From: Paracoccaceae bacterium
GTDB lineage: Bacteria; Pseudomonadota; Alphaproteobacteria; Rhodobacterales; Rhodobacteraceae
Assembly (NCBI GenBank): GCA_027492585.1
Contig: JAPUEK010000001.1
Location: 62,001-126,000 of the forward strand
DNA length: 64,000 bases
Reading direction: 5' to 3'
Part shown: positions 1 through 9,131 of the stretch, piece by piece
Layout: each line of letters starts with the position of its first letter
Position numbering within the stretch: the stretch's first letter is position 1
The notes under the pieces: model-generated
What the model saw: only the letters and a program-made list of their open reading frames with translations
What the model was told of the DNA's origin: nothing
The model's database searches: none
Translations under genes and position numbers: made by a program

Positions 1-1524
1 CTGCGCGAGGTGGGGGCCGCGCGCGCGGCACTTCAGCCGCTGCTGCTGGCGGAGGGCGTCGATGCGGTCGAGCGCGAGGGAAGGCTGCATTTCCGCAAGC
101 GGAAACCCGGTCATCCTGTGGTGTTGGACCCGGCCGGGCTGGCGCTTGCGGAGGAGGTCGAGGGCAGCCTCGAGCTGACGCGCAGCGGGCTTTTCGACCG
201 GCAGGACCGCATCCGGTTGTCCTTTCCCGAGGCGGAGGGGGATTTCAGCGTGCGGACGGTCGATGCTGTCTCACCCGATGCAATTACCGATGCGGTTTCG
301 GAAAGCGAATTGCCGATGCTGCTGACCCGTGCCGAGGCGATTTCGGTCGCCGAACGGTGGCTGGCGGAGGCGCGGGTAGCGCGGGATGGCGCGCGCTTTG
401 TCCTGCCGCCATCGCTGGCGGAGGTCGGGGCGGGGGATGTGGTCTCCCTCTCCGGCAAGAGCTACCGGATCGACCGGATCGAGCAATCCGGCCTCCAGAT
501 CGCCGAGGCGGTGCGGGTGGAGCCCGCCGTCTACCAGCGGGCGGAGGTGGAGCGGGTGGCGCGCAAGGCGGTGCCTTTCCTGGCCCCGCTGCCGGTCTTT
601 CCGCTGTTTCTCGACCTGCCGCTTCTGACCGGCACGGAGGCGCCTCATGCCCCGCATCTTGCGGTCTCGGCCAAGCCCTGGCCGGGGACGGTCGGGCTCT
701 GGAGTTCGGTGAGCGATGACGGCTATGCGCTCAATACCAGGGCAGAACAGCCGGCGGTGATCGGGCGGACGCTGAACGCGCTTGCGGCGGCCCCGGCGGG
801 CAGGTGGGACCGGGGGCCGGCGCTTCAGGTGCTGCTGGAAAGCGGCAGTCTCAGCTCCGCTTCCGATCCGGCGGTCTTTGCCGGGGCCAATGCGGTGGCG
901 ATCGGCGACGGCAGCTCTGGCACCTGGGAGGTGTTCCAGTTCACCGAGGCGCTTCTGACCGCGCCGAAGACTTACGAGCTGTCGAAGCGGCTGCGCGGGC
1001 AGGCCGGGACCGATGGGGGGATGCCTGCGGAATGGCCTGCGGGATCGCTGGTGGTACTGCTCGATGCGGCGCTGCGCCAGATTGACCTGCCCCTGTCGGC
1101 GCGCGGGCTGGCGCGGCATTACCGGATTGCGCCGCTCGACCGGGGCTATCAGGCGGGCGATGCCGTGCAGCGGGTGGAAAGCTTCGACGGGATCGGGCTT
1201 CGGCCTTATCCGGTGGCGCATCTGCGGGCGAAGGGACAGCCGGGGGCGGAGATCGCGCTGCAATGGGTGCGGCGGACGCGGATCGACGGGGATAGCTGGC
1301 AATCGGTCGAGGTGCCGCTCGGCGAGGAGAGCGAAGCCTACCGCATCCGCGTCCTTTCGGGCGCCGCAGTTCTGCGGGAAACCATCGTGGCGACACCGGG
1401 CTGGTCCTATACCGCGGCGATGCAGCTGGCCGATACCCCCTCCGGCCCGGTGACGCTGGAGGTCTCGCAAGTCTCGCAGCGGTTCGGGCCGGGGCCGGCA
1501 CGGGGAGTGGTTCTCGCCTTCTGA
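1..1524 (+). CDS. Gene transfer agent baseplate/tail-tip protein (gp15-like), C-terminal 507 codons
   Basis: The reading frame is open from the first base, so this is the 3' part of a longer gene. The residues resemble the C-terminal third of the very large phage-tail-type protein that ends the Rhodobacterales gene transfer agent cluster (RcGTA g15, baseplate multidomain protein). Full-length relatives have about 1,300 residues, with a glycoside-hydrolase-like TIM barrel and tail-tip domains upstream. The visible part is rich in beta-strand-like stretches and has no catalytic motif I can name. In a GTA particle it would sit at the tail tip and contact the recipient cell. The stop is followed after 71 bp by cysE on the same strand, so this marks the 3' boundary of the GTA cluster. 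Identity rests on overall resemblance; the upstream sequence would settle it. Confidence 0.72.
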   Translation: MREVGAARAALQPLLLAEGVDAVEREGRLHFRKRKPGHPVVLDPAGLALAEEVEGSLELTRSGLFDRQDRIRLSFPEAEGDFSVRTVDAVSPDAITDAVSESELPMLLTRAEAISVAERWLAEARVARDGARFVLPPSLAEVGAGDVVSLSGKSYRIDRIEQSGLQIAEAVRVEPAVYQRAEVERVARKAVPFLAPLPVFPLFLDLPLLTGTEAPHAPHLAVSAKPWPGTVGLWSSVSDDGYALNTRAEQPAVIGRTLNALAAAPAGRWDRGPALQVLLESGSLSSASDPAVFAGANAVAIGDGSSGTWEVFQFTEALLTAPKTYELSKRLRGQAGTDGGMPAEWPAGSLVVLLDAALRQIDLPLSARGLARHYRIAPLDRGYQAGDAVQRVESFDGIGLRPYPVAHLRAKGQPGAEIALQWVRRTRIDGDSWQSVEVPLGEESEAYRIRVLSGAAVLRETIVATPGWSYTAAMQLADTPSGPVTLEVSQVSQRFGPGPARGVVLAF

Positions 1525-1595
1525 GGCACCGGACGGGGTGGCTTTTGGTCGGCGCGGGCCTGTGCTAGTCTTGTGCCGAAAGAGAGGGACACATC

Positions 1596-2405
1596 GTGTT
1601 CGAATCCAAAGCCAGATTGAGCCAGATCGACCCCGTCTGGACCCGCGTCAGGGATGAAGCCTTCGAAATGGTCCGGACCGAGCCGCTGCTCGGCGGGCTC
1701 GTCCATTCGAGCCTTCTTCACCATCCGAGCCTTGAGCGCGCCTTGGCCTACCGCTTTTCGCTGAAGCTTGCCTCCGGCGAGATGAGCGAGCAGATCCTGC
1801 GGGAAATCGCGGATGAGGCCTATGCCGGGGACCCCGATCTTGGCCAATGCGCGCGGGCCGATATTACCGCCGTCTTCGACCGGGACCCGGCCTGCCATCG
1901 GTTCATCCAGCCGATCCTGTTCTTCAAAGGGTTTCAGGCAGTGCAAGCCTATCGCGTCGGCCACTGGCTCTGGCAGAACGGCCGCAAGGATATGGCCTAT
2001 TTCGTGCAGATGCGGGTCTCCGAGGTTTTCGGCGTCGATATCCATCCGGCGGCGAAAGTCGGGCGCGGCATCATGATCGACCATGCCCATTCCATCGTCA
2101 TCGGCGAGACGGCAGTGGTTGGCGACAATGTGTCGATGCTCCATTCCGTGACGCTCGGCGGGACCGGCAAGGAAGATGGCGACCGCCATCCGAAGATCGG
2201 AAATGGCGTGCTGATCGGGGCCGGGGCCAAGGTGCTCGGCAATATCCATGTCGGCCATTGCAGCCGGATCGCGGCGGGTTCGGTGGTATTGCAGGATGTG
2301 CCGCACAATACCACAGTTGCCGGCGTCCCGGCACGGGTGATCGGGGAGGCGGGCTGCTCGCAACCCTCCGTCACCATGGACCAGTTGATCTCCGGCGAGA
2401 TCTGA
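1596..2405 (+). CDS. cysE: Serine O-acetyltransferase
   Basis: This 269-residue protein makes O-acetylserine from serine and acetyl-CoA, the first step of cysteine synthesis, in the cytoplasm. The N-terminal half is the helical SATase domain. The C-terminal half is a left-handed hexapeptide beta-helix, visible as repeated I/V-G-x-x-A-x-V units, with the acetyl-CoA site near DIHPAAKVGRGIMIDHA and the loop HSVTLGGTGK. It starts with GTG, preceded by the ribosome site AGAGAGGGA at 1581-1589. It is a single-gene unit between the GTA gene and a strong bidirectional terminator. The length is normal and no residues are obviously missing. Confidence 0.95.
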   Translation: MFESKARLSQIDPVWTRVRDEAFEMVRTEPLLGGLVHSSLLHHPSLERALAYRFSLKLASGEMSEQILREIADEAYAGDPDLGQCARADITAVFDRDPACHRFIQPILFFKGFQAVQAYRVGHWLWQNGRKDMAYFVQMRVSEVFGVDIHPAAKVGRGIMIDHAHSIVIGETAVVGDNVSMLHSVTLGGTGKEDGDRHPKIGNGVLIGAGAKVLGNIHVGHCSRIAAGSVVLQDVPHNTTVAGVPARVIGEAGCSQPSVTMDQLISGEI

Positions 2406-2414
2406 CTTTCCTTC

Positions 2415-2454
2415 ATGCAAAAGGGCCGGAGCATCTGCTCCGGCCCTTTTGCAT
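2415..2454. terminator. Bidirectional rho-independent terminator between cysE and pdhC
   Basis: A perfect inverted repeat has 19-bp arms (2415-2433 and 2436-2454) and a 2-base loop TC. The arms contain AAAAGGGCCGGAG and its complement, so each strand ends with a T-run after the GC stem. It lies 9 bp after the cysE stop and 13 bp before the pdhC stop on the other strand, and can stop both transcripts. Confidence 0.93.
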
Positions 2455-2467
2455 GTTCAGCGCAGGC

Positions 2468-3775
2468 TCAGGCCAGCATCGAGATCGGGTTCTCCAGGCT
2501 GTCCACGACGACCTTCAGGAACTCCGCCCCCAAGGCACCGTCGATGACCCGGTGATCGACCGAAAGCGTCATCGACATCACCGTCGCCACGCCGAGCGTT
2601 CCATCCTTCAGCACCACCGGCTTTTTCACCCCGGCCCCGACCGCAAGGATCGCCCCATGCGGCGGGTTGATCACGGCGTCGAAATTCTCGATGCCCATCA
2701 TCCCGAGGTTGGAGATCGCAAAGCTGCCGCCCTGATATTCATGCGGGGCGAGCTTCTTGGTCTTGGCGCGGGTGGCCAGATCCTTCATCTCCGCCGAGAG
2801 GGCCGAGAGCGTCTTCTTCTCCGCATCGCGCAGGACCGGGGTGAAAAGCCCGCCCTCGATCGCCACGGCGACCGCCACGTCGGAGGGCTTCAGCTTCAGG
2901 ATCCGGTCGCCCGCCCAGACGGCATTGGCATCCGGCACCGCCTGCAAGGCGAGGGCGCAGGCCTTGATGATGAAGTCGTTGACCGAAAGCTTCACGCCGC
3001 GGCTTTCCAGCCCCTTGTTCAATTGCTCCCGGAAGGCCATCAGCGCATCGAGCCGCACGTCGCGCCGCAGGTAGAAATGCGGGATGGTCTGCTTGGCCTC
3101 GGTGAGGCGGGCGGCAATGGTCCGGCGCATCCCGTCGAGCGGCACCTCGGTAAAGGCGCGGTCGGCGTACATCTTGAGGACGGTTTCCGTCGAAGGCCCG
3201 CTCGCCATGGCCGGTTTGGCCGGTGCGGCAGCGGCTGCTGCCGGGGCAGGGGCCGCAACAACGGGCGCCGCCGCCGGAGCCGCCTGCGCGCCCTCCACAT
3301 CGGCGCGCACGATGCGGCCATGCGGACCGGAGCCTGCCACCTTCGTCAGATCGAGCCCCTTCTGCGCCGCGATCCGCCGCGCCAGAGGCGAGGCGAAGAC
3401 CCGCGCGCCAGCGGCCTTGGGGGCCGCAGGGGCAGGGGCGGCAGTCGCAGCCGCGACCGGAGCTGCAACCGGGGCCGCCGCAACCGGAGCCGCCGGAGCC
3501 GGGGCCGCTTTGGGTGCGGCATCGGCGCTTTCGCCTTCCTCCACCAGAACGGCAATCGGCGTGTTGACCTTCACCCCGGCGGAGCCTTCGGCGATCAGGA
3601 TCTTGCCGACGATCCCCTCATCCACCGCCTCGAATTCCATCGTGGCCTTGTCGGTCTCGATCTCGGCGAGGATCTGGCCGGATTTGACCACATCCCCTTC
3701 TTTCACCAGCCATTTCGCCAGCGTGCCTTCCTCCATCGTCGGAGACAGCGCGGGCATCAGAATTTCAACAGCCAT
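2468..3775 (-). CDS. pdhC: Pyruvate dehydrogenase complex E2, dihydrolipoamide acetyltransferase
   Basis: The E2 core transfers acetyl groups from lipoamide to CoA, linking glycolysis to the TCA cycle. The 435 residues comprise one lipoyl domain (about 2-80; lipoyl Lys43 in ETDKATM), an Ala/Pro linker, a peripheral-subunit-binding domain (about 125-160, from ASPLARRIA) and the catalytic domain with DHRVIDG near residues 407-413 supplying the active His. It is the last gene of pdhA-pdhB-pdhC, 8 bp after pdhB. No E3 (lpd) gene lies in the cluster. The lipoyl domain is nearly identical to that of pdhB, including 140 bp of perfect DNA identity. Confidence 0.96.
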   Translation of the reverse strand: MAVEILMPALSPTMEEGTLAKWLVKEGDVVKSGQILAEIETDKATMEFEAVDEGIVGKILIAEGSAGVKVNTPIAVLVEEGESADAAPKAAPAPAAPVAAAPVAAPVAAATAAPAPAAPKAAGARVFASPLARRIAAQKGLDLTKVAGSGPHGRIVRADVEGAQAAPAAAPVVAAPAPAAAAAAPAKPAMASGPSTETVLKMYADRAFTEVPLDGMRRTIAARLTEAKQTIPHFYLRRDVRLDALMAFREQLNKGLESRGVKLSVNDFIIKACALALQAVPDANAVWAGDRILKLKPSDVAVAVAIEGGLFTPVLRDAEKKTLSALSAEMKDLATRAKTKKLAPHEYQGGSFAISNLGMMGIENFDAVINPPHGAILAVGAGVKKPVVLKDGTLGVATVMSMTLSVDHRVIDGALGAEFLKVVVDSLENPISMLA

Positions 3776-3783
3776 GATGCACC

Positions 3784-5151
3784 TCAGCGATAGCAGACGG
3801 ATTTGACGGCGGCGACCACATCGGCGGTCGTCACCAGGGCAAGCTTTTCAAGGTTGGCCGCATAGGGCATCGGCACGTCCTTGCCGGTGCAGTTGATCAC
3901 CGGCGCGTCGAGGTAATCGAAGGCGCGCTCCATGATCACCGCCGACAGGTGGTTGCCGATGGCCCCGACCGGGAAGCCTTCCTCCACCGTGACGCAGCGG
4001 TTGGTCTTCATCACCGAAGCCAGCACCGTGTCATAGTCGAGCGGGCGCAGCGTCCTGAGGTCGATCACCTCGGCACTGATCCCCTCCTTCGCCAGCTGAT
4101 CCGCCGCTTCGAGCGCATAGGTCATGCCGATCCCGAAGGAGACGATGGTGACATCCGTGCCTTCGCGCCAGATCCGGGCCTTGCCGAAGGGGATGGTGAA
4201 ATCCTCAAGCGCCGGCACCTCGAAGCTGCGGCCATACAGGATCTCGTTTTCGAGGAAGACCACCGGGTTCGGATCGCGGATCGCCTGTTTCAGCAGGCCT
4301 TTCGCATCCGCCGCCGAATAGGGCATCACCACTTTCAGGCCGGGAATGGCCGCATACCAGGCGGCGAAATCCTGGCTGTGCTGGGCGCCGACACGGGCTG
4401 CCGCGCCATTGGCGCCTCGGAACACGATGGGACAGCCGAGCTGGCCGCCCGACATGTAGTTGGTCTTCGCGGCGGAATTTAGAATGTGATCAATGGCCTG
4501 CATGGCGAAGTTGAAGGTCATGAACTCCACGATCGGGTTCAGCCCGCCCCAGGCCGCGCCGACCGCGATCCCGGTGAAGCCGATCTCGGTGATCGGCGTA
4601 TCGACGATCCGCTTCGGCCCGAATTCCTCCAGCAACCCCTGCGAGATCTTGTAGGCGCCCTGATATTCGCCGACTTCCTCGCCCATCAGCATGACGTTCG
4701 GGTTGGCGCGCATCTCCTCCGCCATGGCCTCGCGCAGGGCTTCCCGCACGGTCATGGTCTTCATCGGCGTGCCTTCGGGCCAATCAGCCGAGGCCCTGGA
4801 GACGACCGCAACCGGCGCCGCAGCAGGGGTCGCGGCTGCGGGGGCCGCCACGGGCGCCGCCGCTTCGGCAACCGGAGCCGCCGCTTTCGGCGCATCCGAA
4901 ACCGTCTCGCCGTCTTCGACCAGCACGAGGATCGGCGTGTTGACCTTCACCCCGGCGGAGCCTTCGGCGATCAGGATCTTGCCGACGATCCCCTCATCCA
5001 CCGCCTCGAATTCCATCGTGGCCTTGTCGGTCTCGATCTCGGCGAGGATCTGGCCGGATTTGACCACATCGCCTTCCTTGACCAGCCATTTCGCCAGAGT
5101 GCCTTCTTCCATCGTGGGCGAAAGCGCCGGCATCAATACTTCGGTTGCCAT
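3784..5151 (-). CDS. pdhB: Pyruvate dehydrogenase E1 beta subunit with N-terminal lipoyl domain
   Basis: This subunit forms the thiamine-diphosphate E1 heterotetramer with PdhA and decarboxylates pyruvate. At 455 residues it is longer than a plain E1 beta (about 330) because an extra lipoyl domain (about 2-80, Lys43 in ETDKATM) and an Ala/Pro linker precede the transketolase-type domain (about 130-455, with [13 protein letters not shown] and the C-terminal [10 protein letters not shown]). E1 beta subunits with a lipoyl domain are known in alphaproteobacteria. It lies 12 bp downstream of pdhA and 8 bp upstream of pdhC. The 5' end appears homogenised with that of pdhC, which suggests recent gene conversion. 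Confidence 0.95.
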   Translation of the reverse strand: MATEVLMPALSPTMEEGTLAKWLVKEGDVVKSGQILAEIETDKATMEFEAVDEGIVGKILIAEGSAGVKVNTPILVLVEDGETVSDAPKAAAPVAEAAAPVAAPAAATPAAAPVAVVSRASADWPEGTPMKTMTVREALREAMAEEMRANPNVMLMGEEVGEYQGAYKISQGLLEEFGPKRIVDTPITEIGFTGIAVGAAWGGLNPIVEFMTFNFAMQAIDHILNSAAKTNYMSGGQLGCPIVFRGANGAAARVGAQHSQDFAAWYAAIPGLKVVMPYSAADAKGLLKQAIRDPNPVVFLENEILYGRSFEVPALEDFTIPFGKARIWREGTDVTIVSFGIGMTYALEAADQLAKEGISAEVIDLRTLRPLDYDTVLASVMKTNRCVTVEEGFPVGAIGNHLSAVIMERAFDYLDAPVINCTGKDVPMPYAANLEKLALVTTADVVAAVKSVCYR

Positions 5152-5163
5152 CTTCTTCCCCCC

Positions 5164-6153
5164 TCAGGCGTAGATATCGGTCCAGAGCTCCGACAAAGCG
5201 GGCTCCGGGCTGGCTTTGGCGAATTCGGCGCTTTCGTTCACGATATCCTTGATCTCGCGGTCGATAGCCTTCAGATCCTCCTCCGAGGACAGGCCCGAGC
5301 CGATCAGCAGATCGCGGACATGCTCGATGGCGTCCTTCTCGTCCTTCATCTTCTGGACCTCCTCGCGGGTCCGGTACTTCGCCGGGTCCGACATGGAATG
5401 GCCGCGATAGCGATAGGTCATCATCTCCAGGATGTACGGCCCCTTGCCGGCCCGGCAATGCGCCACGGCCTTTTCGCCCGCAGCCTTGACCGCCAGCACA
5501 TCCATGCCGTCCACCTGCTCGCCGGGGATGCCATAGGCGAGGCCGCGGCCGAAGAGCGTCTCCGATTTGGTCGAGCGCGCCTGCGAGGTTCCCATGGCGT
5601 AGTGGTTGTTCTCGATCACGAAGATCACCGGCAGCGCCCAAAGCTCCGCCATGTTGTAGGTCTCGTAGACCTGGCCCTGGTTGGCCGCCCCGTCGCCGAA
5701 ATAGGCGAAGGTCACATTGTCATTGCCCTTGTATTTGTCGGCGAGCGCCAGCCCCGCGCCCAGCGGCACCTGCGCGCCGACGATGCCATGGCCGCCGTAG
5801 AAATGCTTCTCGCGGCTGAACATGTGCATGGAGCCGCCCTTGCCCTTGGAATAGCCCCCCTCGCGCCCGGTCAGCTCGGCCATCACGCCCTTTGCATCCA
5901 TCCCGCAGGCGAGCATATGCCCGTGGTCGCGGTAGGAGGTGATGCGCTTGTCGCCGTCCTTGGTGGTGGCCTCAAGGCCAACGACCACGGCTTCCTGCCC
6001 GATGTAGAGGTGACAGAAGCCACCGATCAGGCCCATGCCGTAAAGCTGGCCGGCTTTTTCCTCGAATCGGCGGATCAGCAGCATTTCCCGGTAGAACTTC
6101 AGCAGTTCTTCCTTGGATACGTTTGATTTCTCAGGGGCTTTCTTCGCAGCCAC
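5164..6153 (-). CDS. pdhA: Pyruvate dehydrogenase E1 alpha subunit
   Basis: This 329-residue alpha chain of E1 binds thiamine diphosphate and Mg2+ through the GDG...NN signature (GDG at 153-155, NN at 182-183). The conserved loop YRYRGHSMSDP, equivalent to the phosphorylation loop of the mitochondrial enzyme, follows. GTG is the start, with a strong ribosome site GGGAGGAG about 7 bases upstream, which decides it. It opens the pdhA-pdhB-pdhC operon. The 130 bp between it and the ftsB-like gene must hold its promoter, but no clear -35/-10 pair could be assigned by eye. Confidence 0.96.
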   Translation of the reverse strand: MAAKKAPEKSNVSKEELLKFYREMLLIRRFEEKAGQLYGMGLIGGFCHLYIGQEAVVVGLEATTKDGDKRITSYRDHGHMLACGMDAKGVMAELTGREGGYSKGKGGSMHMFSREKHFYGGHGIVGAQVPLGAGLALADKYKGNDNVTFAYFGDGAANQGQVYETYNMAELWALPVIFVIENNHYAMGTSQARSTKSETLFGRGLAYGIPGEQVDGMDVLAVKAAGEKAVAHCRAGKGPYILEMMTYRYRGHSMSDPAKYRTREEVQKMKDEKDAIEHVRDLLIGSGLSSEEDLKAIDREIKDIVNESAEFAKASPEPALSELWTDIYA

Positions 6154-6283
6154 GGTGGTCTCCTCCCGTCACGGTGCAGAATAGTTCAGTATTAAACCAT
6201 CCATAGCGCATCGGAGAAAGAACGCAAAACGCAAAGTTCATGCCGCATTGCAGCACATAGGAGCCATGCAAAAGCGGAAAAGA

Positions 6284-6598
6284 TCAGCGGATGACGAGTT
6301 CGTCGGAGCGCAGATAGCCGAGAACGGAGCGCGCCTGTTCATCCAGAAGGTCGATGTCGAGGTAATCGTCAGAAAGACGATGGGTGAGGTTGGTCACCCC
6401 CTTCAGCTCCGCCCGCAGCCGGTCACGTTCTGCGGTCAGGGCTTCGGCCTCGGCGCGGATCTGGACGCGGCGGAAGACCCCGTAATCGCCCTGCACAGCG
6501 GCGAAGGTAAAGTAGCCGCCCAGCGTAAACGCCAGAACCATATAGAGAATCCCGCCAAGGGCCGGACGCATCGGTTGTGTGCTCATCTGCCGCCTCAT
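6284..6598 (-). CDS. ftsB: FtsB/DivIC-type septum formation initiator
   Basis: This small bitopic membrane protein (104 residues) probably acts in the divisome with FtsL and FtsQ. It has a short cytoplasmic N-terminus, one membrane segment (about residues 12-33) and a coiled-coil-like stretch rich in Glu/Arg/Leu (AEAEALTAERDRLRAEL). I chose the ATG at 6598 (MRRQ) because AGGAGG sits 8 bases upstream (6607-6612); the open frame extends 16 codons further without such a site. It lies between the secreted-protein gene and pdhA on the same strand, a common alphaproteobacterial order. The symbol is a family-level assignment. Confidence 0.82.
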   Translation of the reverse strand: MRRQMSTQPMRPALGGILYMVLAFTLGGYFTFAAVQGDYGVFRRVQIRAEAEALTAERDRLRAELKGVTNLTHRLSDDYLDIDLLDEQARSVLGYLRSDELVIR

Positions 6599-6686
6599 CG
6601 CCCGCCCCTCCTGTTGCGGGGGCGGTTCGTGACCGGAGTCTGACACAGGCGACAGGATTTGTGAATCCCCTCAATCGTCCTGCCCG

Positions 6687-6715
6687 AAAAAAAGCGCGGG
6701 GCAATTCCCCCGCGC
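6687..6715 (-). terminator. Rho-independent terminator after the 6739-7326 gene
   Basis: Arms GCGCGGGG (6694-6701) and CCCCGCGC (6708-6715) enclose a 6-base loop. Read on the minus strand the stem is followed by seven T residues (6693-6687). This ends the pgk-SDR-aldolase-secreted protein transcripts before the ftsB-like gene. Confidence 0.9.
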
Positions 6716-6738
6716 CTTCAAGACATTCCGGGGTGCAG

Positions 6739-7326
6739 CTATCGCTTTACCGGAACGTCGCTGCCCATCTGCACATCGGTTTCAAAGCGCAGCGAGATCT
6801 TCTCGCAGCTCCGCGAGGGCCAGTCCTGCGGGCAGATTTCCGCCGAGACGCGCCCGGTCACATGGCGCAGGTAGCTGTTTTCCTGCGCCGGTCCGATGCT
6901 GTCGATCACCACTTCGGCCCTGTCGCCGCCGGCGATCAGTTGCGGCCCGTCGAGGTCGCGCCCCTTCACCAGCGACACCCGCACCGGCTCTGCGGCCTTG
7001 CCGGTGTGAAAGGCCTTGCCGAAGCCGCCGGTGACCAGAAGCCGGTTCCGCATGTCCTTCGACTTGCCCGGCCGATAGCCGATCAGATGGAAGGTCACGG
7101 CCTTCGTCTCCCAGTCGCGGTCGACCCAGGCCGAGGCATCGAAAGCCCCGACGGAAAAGTCGAAGAACTCCCAAGCGACCGCCTTCTTGCCCATCTGCCC
7201 GCTGATCTCGCCAAGCTTCGGCGGAAAGCCGGGGGGCAGGGCCTCCTCCTCCTGGGCGAAGGCCCGCTGCGCCGGGATCAGCAGCGCAAGGGCAAGTGCG
7301 GCGAGATGCGTCAGGCCCGGCCGCAT
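6739..7326 (-). CDS. Exported protein of unknown function
   Basis: This 195-residue protein has a clear signal peptide (hydrophobic 5-20, likely cleavage after AFAQ). The mature part has two cysteines close together (ICPQDWPSRSCEK) that may form a disulfide, and ends in alternating hydrophobic residues typical of a beta-rich periplasmic domain. I do not recognise a family. Its ATG overlaps the aldolase stop by one base (TGATG), so it is probably translationally coupled to fbaB. Such coupling with a glycolytic gene may reflect co-transcription only. Confidence 0.75.
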   Translation of the reverse strand: MRPGLTHLAALALALLIPAQRAFAQEEEALPPGFPPKLGEISGQMGKKAVAWEFFDFSVGAFDASAWVDRDWETKAVTFHLIGYRPGKSKDMRNRLLVTGGFGKAFHTGKAAEPVRVSLVKGRDLDGPQLIAGGDRAEVVIDSIGPAQENSYLRHVTGRVSAEICPQDWPSRSCEKISLRFETDVQMGSDVPVKR

Positions 7327-8255
7327 CAGGCCTTCCCTTTGTAGATGTCGACGAGCTTGGACAGCATCGCCAGGGCATCCTCGCGCTTCCGCTGGAAGGA
7401 ATTGCGCCCGATGATCGAGCCGTTGCCGCCGCCGTCGCGGATGGCGCGGGCGTCATCATAGACCGCATCCGCGCCCTTCGCCGCCCCGCCGGAGAAGACG
7501 ACGATCCGCCGCCCGGCAAAGCTCGCGTCCATGCAATGCTTCACCCGCGCCGCCTGGGTCGCCACGTCGATCTTTTCCTTCTCATAGACCTTCTTCGCCT
7601 CGGGCAGCATCAGATGGTCGGTCGAAAGCTTGATCTTGATGATATGGGCGCCGAGAAGCGCCGCGATCTGGGCGGCATAGGCCGCCACGTCGATCGCCGT
7701 CTCGCCGTCCTTGCTGATCGCCTCGCCGCGCGGATAGGACCAGATCACCGTGGCAACCCCCTTGGCCGCCGCCTCTTTTCGCATCTCGACGATTTCCTCG
7801 AACATGTCGAGCTGGCGGTCCGATCCGGGATAGATGGTGAAGCCGATGGCCGAGCAGCCGAGCCGCAGCGCATCATCGACGCTCGCCGTCACCGCCTGAT
7901 TCTTGCCGGCCGTGTCGGACATCAGCGAGTTGGCGGAGTTCACCTTCAGGATCGTCGGGATCTGGCCGGCAAAGGTATCGGCCCCGGCTTCGAGCGCGCC
8001 AAGGGGCGCGGCATAGGCGTTCAGCCCGGCGTCGATGGCAAGCTGGTAGTGGTAATGCGGGTCATAGGCCGCCGGGTTCATCGCATAATTGCGGGCCGGA
8101 CCATGTTCGAACCCCTGATCGACCGGCAGGATGATCATCTTGCCGGTGCCGCCCAGCTTGCCCTGCATCAGCATCCGGCAGAGATTGCCCTTCACGCCGG
8201 GCGTCTCGCCTTCGTAGTTCGACAGGATTTTCTGAACGGTCTTGGTCGCGCGCAT
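7326..8255 (-). CDS. fbaB: Class I fructose-bisphosphate aldolase (DhnA/FbaB type)
   Basis: This 309-residue enzyme cleaves or forms fructose-1,6-bisphosphate through a Schiff base. The archaeal/DhnA-type class I signature is seen: DQGFEHG near residues 46-52, the Schiff-base lysine region HIIKIKLS (Lys207 or Lys209) and a phosphate-binding glycine stretch GGGNGSIIGR near the C-terminus. It clusters with pgk, fitting glycolysis, gluconeogenesis or the Calvin cycle. An 81-bp gap upstream carries a dyad (8309-8326) in the position of a promoter operator. The stop overlaps the next ATG (TGATG). Confidence 0.92.
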   Translation of the reverse strand: MRATKTVQKILSNYEGETPGVKGNLCRMLMQGKLGGTGKMIILPVDQGFEHGPARNYAMNPAAYDPHYHYQLAIDAGLNAYAAPLGALEAGADTFAGQIPTILKVNSANSLMSDTAGKNQAVTASVDDALRLGCSAIGFTIYPGSDRQLDMFEEIVEMRKEAAAKGVATVIWSYPRGEAISKDGETAIDVAAYAAQIAALLGAHIIKIKLSTDHLMLPEAKKVYEKEKIDVATQAARVKHCMDASFAGRRIVVFSGGAAKGADAVYDDARAIRDGGGNGSIIGRNSFQRKREDALAMLSKLVDIYKGKA

Positions 8256-8308
8256 CTCATGCTCCTCCAGCGGGACAGTCTACGCCTCGTAGAAAGCTTG
8301 GCGTGACG

Positions 8309-8326
8309 GCGCAATATTGGTTGCGC
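8309..8326. promoter_or_regulatory. Candidate operator upstream of fbaB (GCGCAA-N6-TTGCGC)
   Basis: A perfect 6-bp inverted repeat with a 6-base spacer lies 54-71 bp upstream of the aldolase ATG, in the only sizeable gap between the SDR gene and fbaB. The size and symmetry suit a LacI-type regulator of central carbon metabolism. This is inference, because no regulator gene lies nearby. Confidence 0.4.
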
Positions 8327-8336
8327 TAACGCGGGT

Positions 8337-9131
8337 TTACCAGCGTCTTTTCAGGAATAATCCCGTCATGAAGGTGACGATCGGGCGCGGGGTGATCCGG
8401 GGCAGGAAGGCGAAGATCCTGTTGGTGGCCCCCGTGATCTTCACCCTTTGTCCGCGGCGCATCGCCGCCCAGCCTGCCGCCGCCACGCTCTGCGCCGATG
8501 GCATCCCGAGCCGCGTCACCAGCGTCGCCCCCTCCGCCGCATCCGAGGCGAAAAACTGCGTTGCGGTCGGGCCGGGGCAAAGGGCGGTGACGGTCACGCC
8601 CGAGCCGCGCAACTCCTCCGCCACGGCTTCGGAGAGGCTGAGGAGATAGGCCTTGGTCGCGTGATAGACCGCCATATGCGGCCCCGGCAGAAAGCCAGCG
8701 GTCGAGGCGACATTCAGCACGCGGCCTGACCCCCGCGCGGCCATTTCCACCACCGCGCGCTTCATCAGCACGGTCGCCGCCACGACATTGACGGCGATGG
8801 AGGCCGCCTCGCGCGGCCAGCCCTCCGCCTCAGCCAGATCGCCGTTGCGGCCAAGCCCTGCATTGTTGACCAGCACCGCGATGCGCCGGCCCGCGGACGC
8901 CTCCTGCCAGAGCCGTTCCGCCTCTGCCGCCTCGGCGAGATCGGCGGGGATCACCACCACCTCCACCCGGTGCGCCCGCCGCAGATCGGCGGCAAGCACC
9001 TCCAGCTTTGGAACCTGCCGGGCGGAGAGGATCAGGTTCAGCCCGTCGCGCGCGGCAAGGGCGGCGAATTCCCGCCCCAGCCCCTCCGACGCGCCGGTGA
9101 TCAGCGCCCAATCCCCGCCCGCGCCTGCCAT
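8337..9131 (-). CDS. Short-chain dehydrogenase/reductase (classical SDR)
   Basis: This 264-residue NAD(P)-dependent oxidoreductase has the Rossmann motif TGASEGLG near residues 12-19, the NNAG motif, and the catalytic Ser-Tyr-Lys set in NVASTAGF and YHATK. The substrate is unknown. Its C-terminus has a hydrophobic stretch (FMTGLFL) that could associate with the membrane, as in some SDRs of lipid metabolism. I chose the ATG at 9131 (MAGAGGDW) because it overlaps the pgk stop as TGATG and starts just before the Rossmann fold. The frame could extend 15 codons upstream. Confidence 0.85.
   Translation of the reverse strand: MAGAGGDWALITGASEGLGREFAALAARDGLNLILSARQVPKLEVLAADLRRAHRVEVVVIPADLAEAAEAERLWQEASAGRRIAVLVNNAGLGRNGDLAEAEGWPREAASIAVNVVAATVLMKRAVVEMAARGSGRVLNVASTAGFLPGPHMAVYHATKAYLLSLSEAVAEELRGSGVTVTALCPGPTATQFFASDAAEGATLVTRLGMPSAQSVAAAGWAAMRRGQRVKITGATNRIFAFLPRITPRPIVTFMTGLFLKRRW

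Noticed and set aside
1847-3793. A 648-codon plus-strand frame, and similar long frames opposite pdhAB, lptD, hutU and the symporter-kinase.
   Set aside because: They are antisense or out-of-frame shadows of well-recognised genes, with His/Arg-rich products and no family likeness.
7326-7328. TGATG overlaps as frameshift sites.
   Set aside because: They are ordinary stop-start overlaps between intact neighbouring genes, seen three times on this strand.
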